From Candida dubliniensis CD36 (taxonomy: Eukaryota; Ascomycota; Pichiomycetes; Serinales; Debaryomycetaceae): a stretch of DNA of 64,000 bases. A program made the position numbers and the translations under genes. Numbering within the stretch: the stretch's first letter is position 1; every line of letters begins with the position of its first letter. The notes under the pieces are model-generated. The model saw nothing but the letters and a program-made list of their open reading frames with translations. It had not been told where the DNA came from and did not search any database. Of the stretch, positions 46,243-57,098 are shown one piece after another. The stretch is taken from the NCBI RefSeq assembly GCF_000026945.1, contig NC_012867.1, positions 1,364,001 through 1,428,000 of the forward strand, written 5' to 3'.

Positions 46243-48980
46243 GTTGGTAAAATAAGACCGACAACAACAAACAAACTTTTATAAACAATATTATATTAAT
46301 TCTGTAACTTTTTTTTTTTAAAAATAGACGGCTATATGTTAATTGGACTGTAAGTACTATTATTTTATTTAAATGCAAGCTTTTGGATGTAAGTTGTGGT
46401 GGGGGTTGAGTGGGGATTGGTGCATAATATCAACACGATAAGAACAAATCGTTGAAATGATTTACTAACATTATTCCAACGAATTTAGTCTAAAAACCAC
46501 TACAGCAAAAAAATCATGTTGTCCCCCCCCCTCCCTCTCAATATCAACTGCAAATACAACTACAACTAACTAACTAAATTGATCCACCATCATTTGTTGC
46601 TAAATTCCTTTTTAGACAGATTTTGAAAGGCGTTTACTTTGAAAAGATAAACCGTCATCTTTTACCGAACAAACATGTTTATGCATCGCTTAATTATAGA
46701 ACATGCCAATCCCAAGAAAAGAATAACGGCAAATACGGGTGCTTTTTTTTTTTTTGAAAAGTAGAGAAAACCGAAGTTAATTCTAAAGAAACTTCTAAGC
46801 TTTTCTTTCTTTCTTTCTTTCTTTTTTGCTTTTATTATTAAAATTTGTTTACAATTATTTAGTTTCATTATTGACATTAATAAAGAATATCTTGGCAAAT
46901 ATATGTACAACTTTTACAAAATGATTCCAAAGTACATACCTTCTTCTTCTTCTTCTTCTTCTTGGTATTGTTTTCCCTTCTTTCCGTTTTCATTAATTCT
47001 TGACCAAATTAGGAAATCATTCTAGATTTTCAAGTGTGATAATTTTGAAACCCCGAACCAATAAAGTTTCAAAATAATATATCTCGTTTATATTGTTAAT
47101 GCAATTATTTTTGGTATCGGAGGGGAATTTGTTTGATAAACAATAATACTAATACCACCACCAGCAGCAACAACAACAACAATTTTCAAAACAGAATATC
47201 GCCAACAATACTCAATAACTCACCGGTTAGAATGGCACAACTTTTTTTTTTTTTTGCCGTTTAGTGATACAAATAATACCAAACAATCAGAATTTTACAA
47301 ATCCATTAAGGCAAAGAAGGATATGAAGAATAACTAGAGAATTTTTTGTACCACAGGGTTTTTTTTGCAACTAACAAACAAACTTCTGGTGCAGAATGTA
47401 AGAAAAATTTAAACCATTTCTTTGTGTAAATTCAAAGATTATCGATATGTTTATAACAATTACAATCAATCCCAATTAACTTAAAACTTTATATTGTGAA
47501 TCGATTGGCAATATGGATGAGAATTACAACGTGGTATGATTGATTAATTATCAAGGTGGTGGAAGAAGAAAAAGAAAAAGAAAATATATAGTGAGCTAAC
47601 AATTTTGAAACATAATTCAACAAATACCAACTTCTCCTTCTTCTTCTTCTTCTTTTTCAAACCCACCTTATAGAATGTGGCTTAACATGCAGCAATAGCC
47701 ATATAAAACTACATATTGAATGCGTCAATATAAAATTCATTAAGGGTGGTTGAAGAACGAAAGAAAATGAACGGCAGAGAATAAATTCCGTTTTATAATA
47801 ATATTCGGAAATTCGGCCTGTCAATTTTAACCGAACGTTGATCAACATGATTTATTAACCACCTAATCGTACGATATATGTATCAAGTTCAACTATTTCT
47901 AATACACTTCATTAAAGATTTACTCTTTTAGTGTGTTCAGTTACTTCTCCAAAAATGGGATATTAATTGTCGTTTGTTTGGTACCAATATGAATTGGTCA
48001 AGAGAAAGCCAAAAAAAAAAAAAAACCTTTATGCAATGAAGTTTGGTAATTTTAAGAAATTATACTGTTTTGTGAAATCTCATATTGTAATAAGTTGATT
48101 GATATCCCGTCTAACTAAAAAGAGTATAATAATATCCAAAATTGAATACTCTTTACAGTAAACTTACATACATGATACATCTTTGTCAAAAAACAACAGA
48201 AGATCCTGTCAATAAGTAATATATGTAATGAGAATAGCCCAACGTCAAGTAAATTCACATTTTCTTTGTTTATGTAACAAAACAAACCTGCCCATTCTAT
48301 AATTAGAAACAGGTTCATTCTTCCTTTTCTTCTTCTTCTTCTTCTTTTGATGTTTTATGTAGTTATTCCTGATTCTAATTTATTTAATTAATGATTGTTC
48401 CAAATTAAAAAATTGATTAGACACAATGAGGTTTTCTGGGGCAACTTCTTGCATGATGGAAAAACTTAAAACTCATTTGTTAACCATTTTTGAACATTCT
48501 TTTTTCTTTTTCAAGAATGAATAAAAATAATCGTAATATACTAAAGATGTAGATGTTCGCCACATTTCCCATCGCTACAAAAATGTTAAAAATATTTGTG
48601 TTATTTGCAGTAATGCTTAATAGTTTGTTTCACAAAATTAATTTTCATTCATTTTCTTTTTTTAGATTTAGTTGCCGTTCAATCATACTGCTGCTACTGC
48701 TGTTGCAAAAAAAAAAAAAAAAACACATACTTCTTCTACAACAACAACAACAACAATGTGAAAACCGTAAATCCTTTTGAAAAAACTGTCAATAATGTCA
48801 TCATCTATATTATCATTCCCAAACAACAGTCGACAATAAACTTAATTACATATATATATATATATGTAGTAGACTCTTCATTTTCTTGGATTTTTTTTTT
48901 TTTTTACTTGATCTGTTTGCTTATTTTTGAAACTTGTAATACTTTCTATTAAATCATCCACCACATCTTGTGTCTTAAAA
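46243..48980. other. 2.7-kb region upstream of the metalloreductase gene
   Basis: AT-rich with TTC arrays (about 46941-46963, 47636-47657, 48322-48346), TTTC repeats and several homopolymer runs. Open frames in it are short, overlapping and unconvincing. The length suggests a large 5' regulatory region for the metalloreductase gene at 48981. I could not identify defensible iron-regulator sites by eye. Confidence 0.5.
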
Positions 48981-51200
48981 ATGTATTCAATTCCATATAT
49001 ATTGACATCTTTACTATGTATACCTGTTGGCGTTATTGCAGAATCCCTTCTGTTACCAAAAAATAGTATTCAACTGGCTAAATCAATATTTTCTTGTAAA
49101 TTAAACGTTCATGAAACTGTCAAATATTGTAATACCAATTCACTGGAAGATTATGGTTGTATATGTTCCAATAAAGATGCAATTATGGAATATGTTGGTT
49201 GCTTTGCTTATACTCAAAAGAACCCTCACGAAGCAATAGATTTCTTTGTTGATTTTTGTCAAGAATATGGAAATACCACAGTTGATATGGACAACATATA
49301 TACAGCTTATGAAAATTATACTGCAAAAGGTTACTATAATGTATCTAATTCATCTAATAATAATAATAATAATACTAATAATCAAATTTTAAACCATACA
49401 AATGTGTTTGAATCTGATCTTGCCAAAGATAAAATGGCAAAATATACTTATTCTTTGAGATTGGCTATAGATCAATATTTGGTGAATTGGGATAATACAT
49501 TTTATTATGGAGCAGGGATTTTAGGTTATTGGGCTTTAGTGATATTAATTGCTGCGATATCTAATTGGACTAGAGCTTTATTCCCAGGTCTCATGACAGA
49601 TTTAACCGGTCCTTTATCCAATTGGTGGAGAAAAAATATCTCTTTACCAGCAACATTTGGGGAGAAAAAATCTCAAAGTTTCAGTATATATCGATTCCTT
49701 GATTTTTATATCCCATCAAGATTTGAAACAATTGTTATCACTGGATTTGTTATTGTATGCATCATTACCTTGTCGATCAATACATATTTTGCTCAAGGTG
49801 ACGAGCTTATTCATTCAAGTTATGATGCTAGACTAAGGTATGTTGCTAATAGAACAGGGACAAATTCAACTATGATGTTACCTCTTGTTATATTATTTGC
49901 TGGAAGAAATAATATACTTCAATTTATCACGGGATGGAATTATACAACTTTCTTAACTTTCCATCGTCATATTGCAAGAGTGATGTTTGCCTTCGTTGTC
50001 ATTCATGCCGGTTGTTTCACTATTGAACTTGGATCTTCTTATGGACCAGTGATGAAAGTACCATTTATGATTTGGGGAACAGTAGCAACGGTAATAGCCG
50101 GATTAATGTTGTTTCAAGGAATGTTATATCTCAGAAGAAAATGGTATGAAGTGTTTTTAATTGGTCATATTATTTTGGCAGTATTTTTCATTATTGGCAC
50201 CTGGATTCATGTTGTTGATTTTGGTTATATGTGGTATATTTATGCTGCTGTGGCCTTTTGGGGATTTGACAGATTTATTAGAGTTGTTCGTCTACTTTGT
50301 TTTGGATTTCAAAAGGCAACCATTACTTTATTACCAAGTGAGACCATGCGAGTTGTGATTTCTAAACCAAAAGATTGGATTGCAAGTCCTGGTTCATATG
50401 TGTTTGTTTCATTTTACACTCCTAAATATTTTTGGCAATCTCATCCATTTACAATATCGACTTCCACTGATTCTACGATAACTTTGTATTGTAAAGTTAA
50501 AGAAGGTGTTACTCATGCATTATACAAAAGCTTAATTAACGCCCCAAACAAATCAATTAAAATTAGAGCTGGTGTTGAAGGTCCATATGGAGAGCTTAGT
50601 GGTGCCAAAACAGCAGAAAGTGCTGTGTTTGTTGCTGGTGGTAATGGTATACCAGGAATGTATTCCGAAGCTACTAATTTAGCATCAAGACGTTCAATTA
50701 GATCTTCCCGGAAAATAAAATTATATTGGATAGTAAGAGATTATCGTTTGGTACAATGGTATTATGAAGAATTACAAATGCTTCAACGTACAAATATTGA
50801 AACGGTGATTTATGTCACTCGTCCTGATGAAGCTCTTGAAGAAGTGGCATCCAATTACACTAGTGCAAATTTTGATGAAAAAAGTTGTTATTCACTTGGT
50901 GATTCCAAAACCATGATTTCATGCAATTCTAAGTATACCTTTAATTTGAAAAAAGACAATTATTGTAATATTAAAGAATTAATTAAAGATGATTTGTCCC
51001 ACATTTTATTTGTTGAAGGTCGACCCAATTTACAAAATTTGGTGGAACAAGAATTGGAAGAAGCTGGTAGAAGTATTGCCTTTGTTACATGTGGTCATCC
51101 AGCAATGGTTGATGAATTACGTTGTCAAGTAATCAAAGTTATAAATAATCCTCAACAGAAAAGAGTTGACTTCTATGACCAATTACAAGGCTGGAGTTAA
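48981..51200 (+). CDS. FRE-family ferric/cupric reductase
   Basis: A 739-residue membrane flavocytochrome predicted to reduce extracellular Fe(III) or Cu(II). A signal peptide (1-20) is followed by a Cys-rich ectodomain (C39, C50, C60, C62, C74, C93) with Asn-rich, N-glycosylation-type sequence. The ferric-reductase membrane domain has the bis-heme histidines in two HX13H pairs: H328/H342 (FHRHIARVMFAFVVIHAG) and H396/H410 (GHIILAVFFIIGTWIH). The FAD site HPFTIST lies near 487, and NADPH-site elements are GPYGE near 533, VAGGNGIPG near 553 and a C-terminal CGHP. The frame is open 18 codons upstream but starts with no ATG, so 48981 is the start. The paralogue (FRE/CFL number) is not assigned. 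Confidence 0.93.
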   Translation: MYSIPYILTSLLCIPVGVIAESLLLPKNSIQLAKSIFSCKLNVHETVKYCNTNSLEDYGCICSNKDAIMEYVGCFAYTQKNPHEAIDFFVDFCQEYGNTTVDMDNIYTAYENYTAKGYYNVSNSSNNNNNNTNNQILNHTNVFESDLAKDKMAKYTYSLRLAIDQYLVNWDNTFYYGAGILGYWALVILIAAISNWTRALFPGLMTDLTGPLSNWWRKNISLPATFGEKKSQSFSIYRFLDFYIPSRFETIVITGFVIVCIITLSINTYFAQGDELIHSSYDARLRYVANRTGTNSTMMLPLVILFAGRNNILQFITGWNYTTFLTFHRHIARVMFAFVVIHAGCFTIELGSSYGPVMKVPFMIWGTVATVIAGLMLFQGMLYLRRKWYEVFLIGHIILAVFFIIGTWIHVVDFGYMWYIYAAVAFWGFDRFIRVVRLLCFGFQKATITLLPSETMRVVISKPKDWIASPGSYVFVSFYTPKYFWQSHPFTISTSTDSTITLYCKVKEGVTHALYKSLINAPNKSIKIRAGVEGPYGELSGAKTAESAVFVAGGNGIPGMYSEATNLASRRSIRSSRKIKLYWIVRDYRLVQWYYEELQMLQRTNIETVIYVTRPDEALEEVASNYTSANFDEKSCYSLGDSKTMISCNSKYTFNLKKDNYCNIKELIKDDLSHILFVEGRPNLQNLVEQELEEAGRSIAFVTCGHPAMVDELRCQVIKVINNPQQKRVDFYDQLQGWS

Positions 51201-51380
51201 AAGATGTGTAAAATACCCCCCTCATATAATTATTGATTTAGTTCTTTTATATAGATTCTTCTTTTTTTGTTTTTTTTTTTTTTTTGATTGTATTTGTTAT
51301 TATTAATATGAAAGTTTTAAGAATATGGTTTAGACAAATTTGTTAAACCCAAAAATCTATATGTATATTCTCTATTTCTT
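51201..51380. terminator. convergent 3' region between metalloreductase and ECM32
   Basis: 180 bp between convergent stop codons, with a T-rich run (51261-51284) and AT-rich efficiency-like elements suited to 3'-end formation on both strands. Confidence 0.4.
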
Positions 51381-54300
51381 CTATTCACCAAAAGTATCAT
51401 TGTCATGTATAGCTTTTTTGGAATCCAAATACTGCAAGTATTCCTTCCATAATTTGTCTCCATTTTGCAAACACTTTCTATCTCCTACCATTATTAATCC
51501 ATATTTGGCCCTAGTAAGCGCCACATTTAATCTTCTTTCATCTCTCAAGAACCCAATCACCCCCTTGGCATTTGATCTAACACATGACATAATCATATAG
51601 TCTTTTTCTCTACCTTGGAAGGCATCAATAGATGCAATCATAATTCCAGAAACTATATGGATTGTAACTGGTTTCGAATCATTCTTTAAATCATCAATAT
51701 CAACTTCAGTTTTCATTTGTTCATTACTAGGATTAATTACATCATCCTTCACTAAAGTTGCTGAGATCAAATCACGTTGTCCCGAATACGGTGTTATTAT
51801 ACCTATTTGTTCCGGGTTGACTCCTTTTGTTATTATTAATGTTCGTAATACTTGTTGAATATAACCAATCTCATCACGATTTGTATAAGTATACCCTCCA
51901 TCTTCATGAAGAAAATTTCTAACTGATTGTTCTCGGGCATTTCCCTTGGTATCCCAAAAGTAAAGTGGACTAGAGATAACTCCTTCCAGTTGTCTTGCAC
52001 TTGCATCAATACCATCTTTTAATAACCCACCATAGAATTTTGTACGTGGGAATTCACTAATTTCTGGGTGCATACGATATTGGGTATCCAACATATGTGG
52101 TGTCTTGTAAGTGCCATTTAATAAAACTCTTTCAAACAAAGACAAGGACAAGTTTGGAATCAATGAAAAACAACTCAATTGTTTTTGATCCCCAACTAAC
52201 ACTAATTTCTCTACTGATGGTAAAGCTAATGGGATTAAAGTCGTTGGTTCAGATGATTGAGTTGCTTCATCAATAATGACAACCCTAACATTATTCAATG
52301 ATTTGATTCCACCAGCCACTACAGGTGTTGCTAATACAACTTTGGCTTGGGTAACAATTTGGTTCGACAAAAAAAATCTTTCCTGAGCAAATTTTTTATA
52401 AGCAGTAGTTCCAATTGATGGAGCCATACCTCGTTTCATTTCATCCAAAACTTGTTGATACTTCATCGGCATAGCATCATACATTTTATGATGTAAACAA
52501 ATCGACGCCAATGGATGTGACCTATTATAGTCACGTTCCTTTTCACCGGCAGTTATTCTTAAAATATCTTTCCCATGTTTTGTCATTAACTTTTCTGCTA
52601 TATTGTCAATAGCAATGTTAGATGCTGCCACCACAAGAATAGGATAAGTGTTTAATGAATCAAGTAATTGTAATATGATTTCATAAATTGTTGATGTTTT
52701 ACCAGTACCAGGAGGACCTTGTAATACAGTGATGGAATTATTAAGAACTGATTGTACCCCCTTTTTCTGAGATTCATTCAAGTTTTCTCCTTGGAATTTC
52801 AAAAAATTCTTAAAATCAATTTGTTTTATTGGTTCTTTACCCAACAACATTTTAGTGAAACTTGCATTATTGATAGTTTTCATAGCATTCAATACTCTAG
52901 TAACTGGTTGTGAAGCTGGTAAAATTTTCAAATTAGATACATGAACAGTTCTTGGTAATGCTTGAGACCAAGGATGTAACATAATAATTAATTCAATAAC
53001 ATCTTTTTTAACTCTTCTACCTTTTTTACTAGCAACTTCATCAACCGTTGCTATATAACCTGACCACATTATTTCATCATCTAAAATTAAAAAAATTGCT
53101 TGATCTACCAGAAATGGATTCTTTTTAAATTTCTTTAATTTTTGTGATAAAAACTTATCAATGATTTCTGGACGCATGGGGATTTGTAATTGAAATTGAT
53201 TGTTCTTTTTATCTTGATCTTCATACCAAGATATTGTAAAGTTACTTGAATCAATAATATTCAGTTCATTGTTTAATTGATCCTCTAAAAAGACATTGAA
53301 ACTTATCTCTTTGAAATATTCATTCATGGAATCATAGGTAAGTCTTGGTTTTTCTGATGGATGAAACCTTGTAATATAAGGAGGAAGCACAAGTGAACTT
53401 TCTTCTGAAGACGGTATATTTGGTCCCGGTTTTTTGTTACTAGACTGTGGGTTAGATACAGATTTTGTCTTGCTATTAGAATGAGGAACATTGGCTTTTG
53501 ATGCTGGTTTTTGCTTTTTATCTGTTTTTGATAAAATATTTTTTGTTTTATCTTTTTCAGACAATTTTTTAGAACCAGACTTGATGGAAGTCAGTCCTGT
53601 TGATTCTTTTGGAGACAATTTATTTGTGTCTTTCACCTTAGGTTTATTTTCAGCTTTTTCTATAGGACTCTTTTTATTGGCGTTTGGTTTTGACTTGGTA
53701 CCAGATACATTTTCAAGTTTGCCATTAACAGTTTTGTTCTTGGTTTTATTATCTGGTTTTGATTTAGTTTTGGTGTTGTTTACAGGAGTCGAGGATCTAG
53801 CTGGGGTGGAAGTACCACTTACTGATGGACTTTGAATTGATTTTGGAGTTGACTTGCCACTCACAGACGGACTCTTACCAAAGCGTGGGGTTGACTTGCC
53901 ACTGTTTGCTGGACTCTTACCAGGTTTAGGAGTTGATTTACCACTAGTATTCGGGCTTTTACTAAATCTCGATACTGGTTTTGAGCTAGGTTTTGTACCA
54001 GTTTTTGTTTTATTGTTAGCTTGACCATTTGATCCTATAGCTTTGACTGTAGTACCGGATTTAATATCCTTTGCTGTTTGCTTAGATTGTAAATAATGAG
54101 CTTTTCTAGCCTCAGCCTCAGGATCGGGCTTTCTTGCTCGTCTTCCTGCTTTTCCTCTCTTTCCACCAGCATTCTTCCCAGTTTTTCTTCTTCTTGAAGA
54201 TTTCTTAATTATCACTTCCTTAATCCCCAATAACTCAGAAAGAAAATCGTCCCTATCTTCACTTATAAATTTCACATTGTCACTTTCATATTTCGGTAAA

Positions 54301-54704
54301 CATTTACGGCAAATCACTAATTGCCCAGAAGAAGTGTTGGCGACAGACAAATGGGAATCATCTCCACATTCCATACACTCAATGTCTCTAAATTTCAAAT
54401 ACTGAGGAAGTTTATTGAAAAACGCCCCATTTGATAGCGTGTAACTGGCACTAGGTGTTTCGCCTGTTTTCTTGTTATCCTTTTCAAGACAGATTTGACA
54501 CAATAAGGACATATCGTTAAACCCATATCTGACAATGGACAACTGATGAATATTACTGTCGGAACATTCTTCACATTCTAAAGTCTCATCCAAACTTTCT
54601 AATCGCACTGACTTGTGTCGAGTTGTCGAAAGATGTTTCTGAATTTGTCCAGTTTCTGAAAACTGTTCAGAACACGTCAAACAGGTATACCTTTCACTTG
54701 TCAT
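51381..54704 (-). CDS. ECM32: SF1 Upf1-like helicase Ecm32/Mtt1
   Basis: An 1107-residue superfamily 1 helicase matching yeast Ecm32/Mtt1, which associates with translation-termination factors. The N-terminal zinc region begins YTCLTCSEQF and includes KHLSTTRHKSV, with further CxxC pairs (CEEC, CQIC, CMECGDD, CRKC). A Lys/Ser/Pro-rich linker (about 175-470) contains four 14-residue repeats. The helicase core has Walker A GPPGTGKT near 662, DEATQSSEP near 810, GDQKQLSCF, TQYRMHPEI, and the C-terminal IASIDAFQGREKDY and NVALTRAKYG. The first in-frame ATG is 54704. The codons before it start at a TTG and are probably untranslated. It is tail-to-tail with the metalloreductase. Confidence 0.93.
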   Translation of the reverse strand: MTSERYTCLTCSEQFSETGQIQKHLSTTRHKSVRLESLDETLECEECSDSNIHQLSIVRYGFNDMSLLCQICLEKDNKKTGETPSASYTLSNGAFFNKLPQYLKFRDIECMECGDDSHLSVANTSSGQLVICRKCLPKYESDNVKFISEDRDDFLSELLGIKEVIIKKSSRRRKTGKNAGGKRGKAGRRARKPDPEAEARKAHYLQSKQTAKDIKSGTTVKAIGSNGQANNKTKTGTKPSSKPVSRFSKSPNTSGKSTPKPGKSPANSGKSTPRFGKSPSVSGKSTPKSIQSPSVSGTSTPARSSTPVNNTKTKSKPDNKTKNKTVNGKLENVSGTKSKPNANKKSPIEKAENKPKVKDTNKLSPKESTGLTSIKSGSKKLSEKDKTKNILSKTDKKQKPASKANVPHSNSKTKSVSNPQSSNKKPGPNIPSSEESSLVLPPYITRFHPSEKPRLTYDSMNEYFKEISFNVFLEDQLNNELNIIDSSNFTISWYEDQDKKNNQFQLQIPMRPEIIDKFLSQKLKKFKKNPFLVDQAIFLILDDEIMWSGYIATVDEVASKKGRRVKKDVIELIIMLHPWSQALPRTVHVSNLKILPASQPVTRVLNAMKTINNASFTKMLLGKEPIKQIDFKNFLKFQGENLNESQKKGVQSVLNNSITVLQGPPGTGKTSTIYEIILQLLDSLNTYPILVVAASNIAIDNIAEKLMTKHGKDILRITAGEKERDYNRSHPLASICLHHKMYDAMPMKYQQVLDEMKRGMAPSIGTTAYKKFAQERFFLSNQIVTQAKVVLATPVVAGGIKSLNNVRVVIIDEATQSSEPTTLIPLALPSVEKLVLVGDQKQLSCFSLIPNLSLSLFERVLLNGTYKTPHMLDTQYRMHPEISEFPRTKFYGGLLKDGIDASARQLEGVISSPLYFWDTKGNAREQSVRNFLHEDGGYTYTNRDEIGYIQQVLRTLIITKGVNPEQIGIITPYSGQRDLISATLVKDDVINPSNEQMKTEVDIDDLKNDSKPVTIHIVSGIMIASIDAFQGREKDYMIMSCVRSNAKGVIGFLRDERRLNVALTRAKYGLIMVGDRKCLQNGDKLWKEYLQYLDSKKAIHDNDTFGE
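53813..53975 (-). repeat. 42-bp minisatellite inside ECM32
   Basis: Four consecutive units encoding a 14-residue motif of the form KSP-x-x-SGKSTP-K-x-G, grading into STPARSST. Ser-Pro and Thr-Pro sites recur in each unit. Coordinates approximate. Confidence 0.7.
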
Positions 54705-54926
54705 ATGGTCTTTGTTTGCGATGTAAAACTTCAAGTTTCTATGAAAAAGAAAATGTTATCTTTTTTTTTTTCAGTCTTCTCGTTGGTTTGTTCCTGTAAA
54801 CACTTTTCACAACCTATTTATTTGTTACTTTGCGTTTCTGTCCTGGAGAAAACATGCTACAAAGATGTTGAAATTCATTCATTAGAGTGTTATTACTATA
54901 CATTTTTTGTTTTACAATACATACTC

Positions 54927-55715
54927 TCAGTGTATATCAACACTTCCTAAAACTACCCAGTCATTAACATCACCTTCACAAAGCACTAATTTCAAAACAC
55001 CAAATTCCCACTCAATATCCCAGTCTATATCCAGTATTCGGGTATTGATGTTTCTCCATAAGGCACTGTGTAGCGGCCATAAATCACTGTAAACCAACGA
55101 GATATGAGGATCGAATTCTTGTGCTGACCATTCTGCTGCCTTATATGCAGCTGCTTGGCGAATAAAGGACGTATCAAACTCTTTGACCTCGGGTGCTTTA
55201 CTTTTCTTTTTCAGTGGCTTCCGCCTTATTGTGTTTCCATTAGTATCTCTTGTATAAAGATGAGGATTTTGCTTGATGTTCTCTTTCTCGACATCCTGTG
55301 GCACAATAACAAATAATTCACGGATTATTCTTGCAAATGACACCAAATTAGGATCCTTTTCCACCTCAAAGTATAGTTTTTTGAAAAATTTACGTTGACT
55401 ATTCACTTTTCCTAATTTTACCAAACTTTCATGGTTCTTTGGTAACGAGTTTATCGCAACCGCACTTGCCGATAAAATTCTGTCAACATCATCCTTTGTT
55501 TTGCTCTTGTCTGTCAAATCCAAGCTTATGTTGGTGGTGATTGTAATGTGAGGTTCAAACTTTGGTGGCAGCCCTGGAAATAGGGTATTCAACGAACTCA
55601 TGACAGTGATTAATTTATCACTCGTTGGTGTGTTTCGTTTCGGACACAACCATAGTGCGACACCTAAATCTTAAAGTGGTTAGAATCATCAACAACTATA
55701 AAAGGATTTTCCTCC

Positions 55716-55746
<31 letters not shown>

Positions 55747-55756
55747 CCGTACCCAT
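54927..55756 (-). CDS. CPD1: 2',3'-cyclic-nucleotide 3'-phosphodiesterase (Cpd1), two exons
   Basis: The enzyme hydrolyses ADP-ribose 1'',2''-cyclic phosphate, a by-product of tRNA splicing. The two HxT/S motifs of the 2H superfamily are present: FEPHITIT near residue 40 and FDPHISLVYSD near 192. The continuous frame begins after a stop at 55671-55673 and contains no ATG before VMSSLNTLFPG, which would lose the conserved VALWLCP start. Splicing exon 1 (55753-55756, ATGG) to exon 2 (54927-55663) gives MGVALWLCPKRN and a 246-residue protein. The intron has GTACGG, TTCTAAC and TTTAG signals. A Lys-rich insertion (RRKPLKKKSK) lies near 165. The family call is strong; the intron is inferred. Confidence 0.87.
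55664..55752 (-). other. CPD1: predicted 89-nt intron of CPD1
   Basis: 5' site GTACGG (55747-55752), branch-like TTCTAAC (55679-55685), 3' site TTTAG (55664-55668). On the sense strand it contains a run of 29 T (55716-55744). It starts after only four bases of coding sequence. Confidence 0.75.
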
Positions 55757-56019
55757 GACTAATGTAATAAAAACTGATGCAATTGCTTAATCAATGAGCA
55801 ATGGCAAATGTGGTGTTTCCAGAAGGAAAAAGTGTTTATTGATTTGGCATTTGGTTCATCTTTTTTTTTTTTCTTTTTCCCTGTTGTCTCACCTTGCGTT
55901 ATTTTTTTTTTTCTGTTCTGGTCTGTTCTCGGATTGTTCTATAGAGTGGTAGTTTTATCCGAAACAAAATTTAGTAACTTATATGTAAATATACATTGTC
56001 CTATCTATCTAGTATAACT

Positions 56020-56799
56020 TTAGTATTTACTTGTTAAAACATCAACACCTTCTACTGCAGCAGAGTCTACAAACCAGCTTACCGATACACCAGTCTTTAT
56101 GTCATTAACTAAAGCACATGGTAACTTGCTTTGACCCAGGAAAATTTCACGCAACACCGGAGCTTTACCTGCACCAGTTGCCACAAATGCAATTGCTTTG
56201 GCATTTTCCAACACTGGGAAGGTGAATGTAATTCTTCTTGGTGGAGGTTTTGGAGAATCATTTATATATGAAATCAATTCGCCTCTTTCTTCCAATAATT
56301 TATGACCTGGGAATAAAGAGCAAGTGTGGCCATCTGGCCCACACCCAAGCAAGATCAAATCAAATTGTTTTGGCAACCCATTAGCATATTCTTTGGCAAT
56401 TGCTTGATCTTTTGCTTGATCGACTAAATCATCTAATTTACCATCCTTTCCGGTTAGCAATGATTGATCAATGACGTGTAATTTCATCTTTGTGGTGTCT
56501 TGAGGCAAATTTTTCAAAACCATTTCGTTGAATAATCCAAAATTCGAATCTGGGTGATACAATGGAACTAATCTCTCATCACTAAAGTAGACTTCCCATT
56601 TATCCCATTGGGCTTTTGAACCGATCTCCTTATTATCAATCAATGCTTGTTTCAAAATCTTGCCTAAGGAACCGCCAGACAAAGCAATTTTAAAAGAGTC
56701 ATTGGCTTCAATGGCTTTGTTTTGTTGTTCGATAACATATTTTCCAACTGAATTGGCCACATCTTGTGAATCGGAGTAGGAGTATACTTTGGCTGACAT
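56020..56799 (-). CDS. SOL3: 6-phosphogluconolactonase (Sol family)
   Basis: A 259-residue enzyme of the oxidative pentose-phosphate pathway, hydrolysing 6-phosphogluconolactone to 6-phosphogluconate in the cytosol. Recognisable family blocks are KIALSGGSLGKILKQAL (37-53), WEVYFSDERLVPLYHPDSN (68-86), and the signature FDLILLGCGPDGHTCSLFPG (about 149-168). The final RITFTFPVLENAKAIAFVATG and GKAPVL segments complete the active site. Length matches yeast Sol3/Sol4 rather than the longer Sol1/Sol2. Start: ATG at 56799, the first in frame. It is in tandem with GCN5 upstream, separated by 299 bp. Strong call; the paralogue number is a convention. Confidence 0.92.
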   Translation of the reverse strand: MSAKVYSYSDSQDVANSVGKYVIEQQNKAIEANDSFKIALSGGSLGKILKQALIDNKEIGSKAQWDKWEVYFSDERLVPLYHPDSNFGLFNEMVLKNLPQDTTKMKLHVIDQSLLTGKDGKLDDLVDQAKDQAIAKEYANGLPKQFDLILLGCGPDGHTCSLFPGHKLLEERGELISYINDSPKPPPRRITFTFPVLENAKAIAFVATGAGKAPVLREIFLGQSKLPCALVNDIKTGVSVSWFVDSAAVEGVDVLTSKY

Positions 56800-57098
56800 G
56801 TTAAAAAGTAGGGTTTAAGCAAAATAAAATCAGATTAAAAAGAAAACTTGTGAAATCTTTGTCTGCTTTTTATCCTGTTCCCTTTTTTTTTTTCTTTTTC
56901 TTCTTGCTGGTGTTTGCTTCAGGTACAATAGGACAAGCAACCATGCGAATGGGTCTCGCCCGTTTTGGTTTATATTCTGTTCTCGCTGCAAAATCCCTAT
57001 AACTCTTACCAATAACGTTTCTTCTTGGTTTGAAGCACAAACCTTCTTAAAACAGTCAAGTTTCTGGCTCTCCATATATTCCTCAAAACGGCTATATG

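Noticed and set aside
48553..48952. Two short open frames upstream of the metalloreductase
   Set aside because: Low-complexity Leu/Gln or Ile/Phe content; no support.
48927..48980. 18-codon N-terminal extension of the metalloreductase
   Set aside because: It begins at TTG; the first ATG at 48981 is directly followed by a normal signal peptide.
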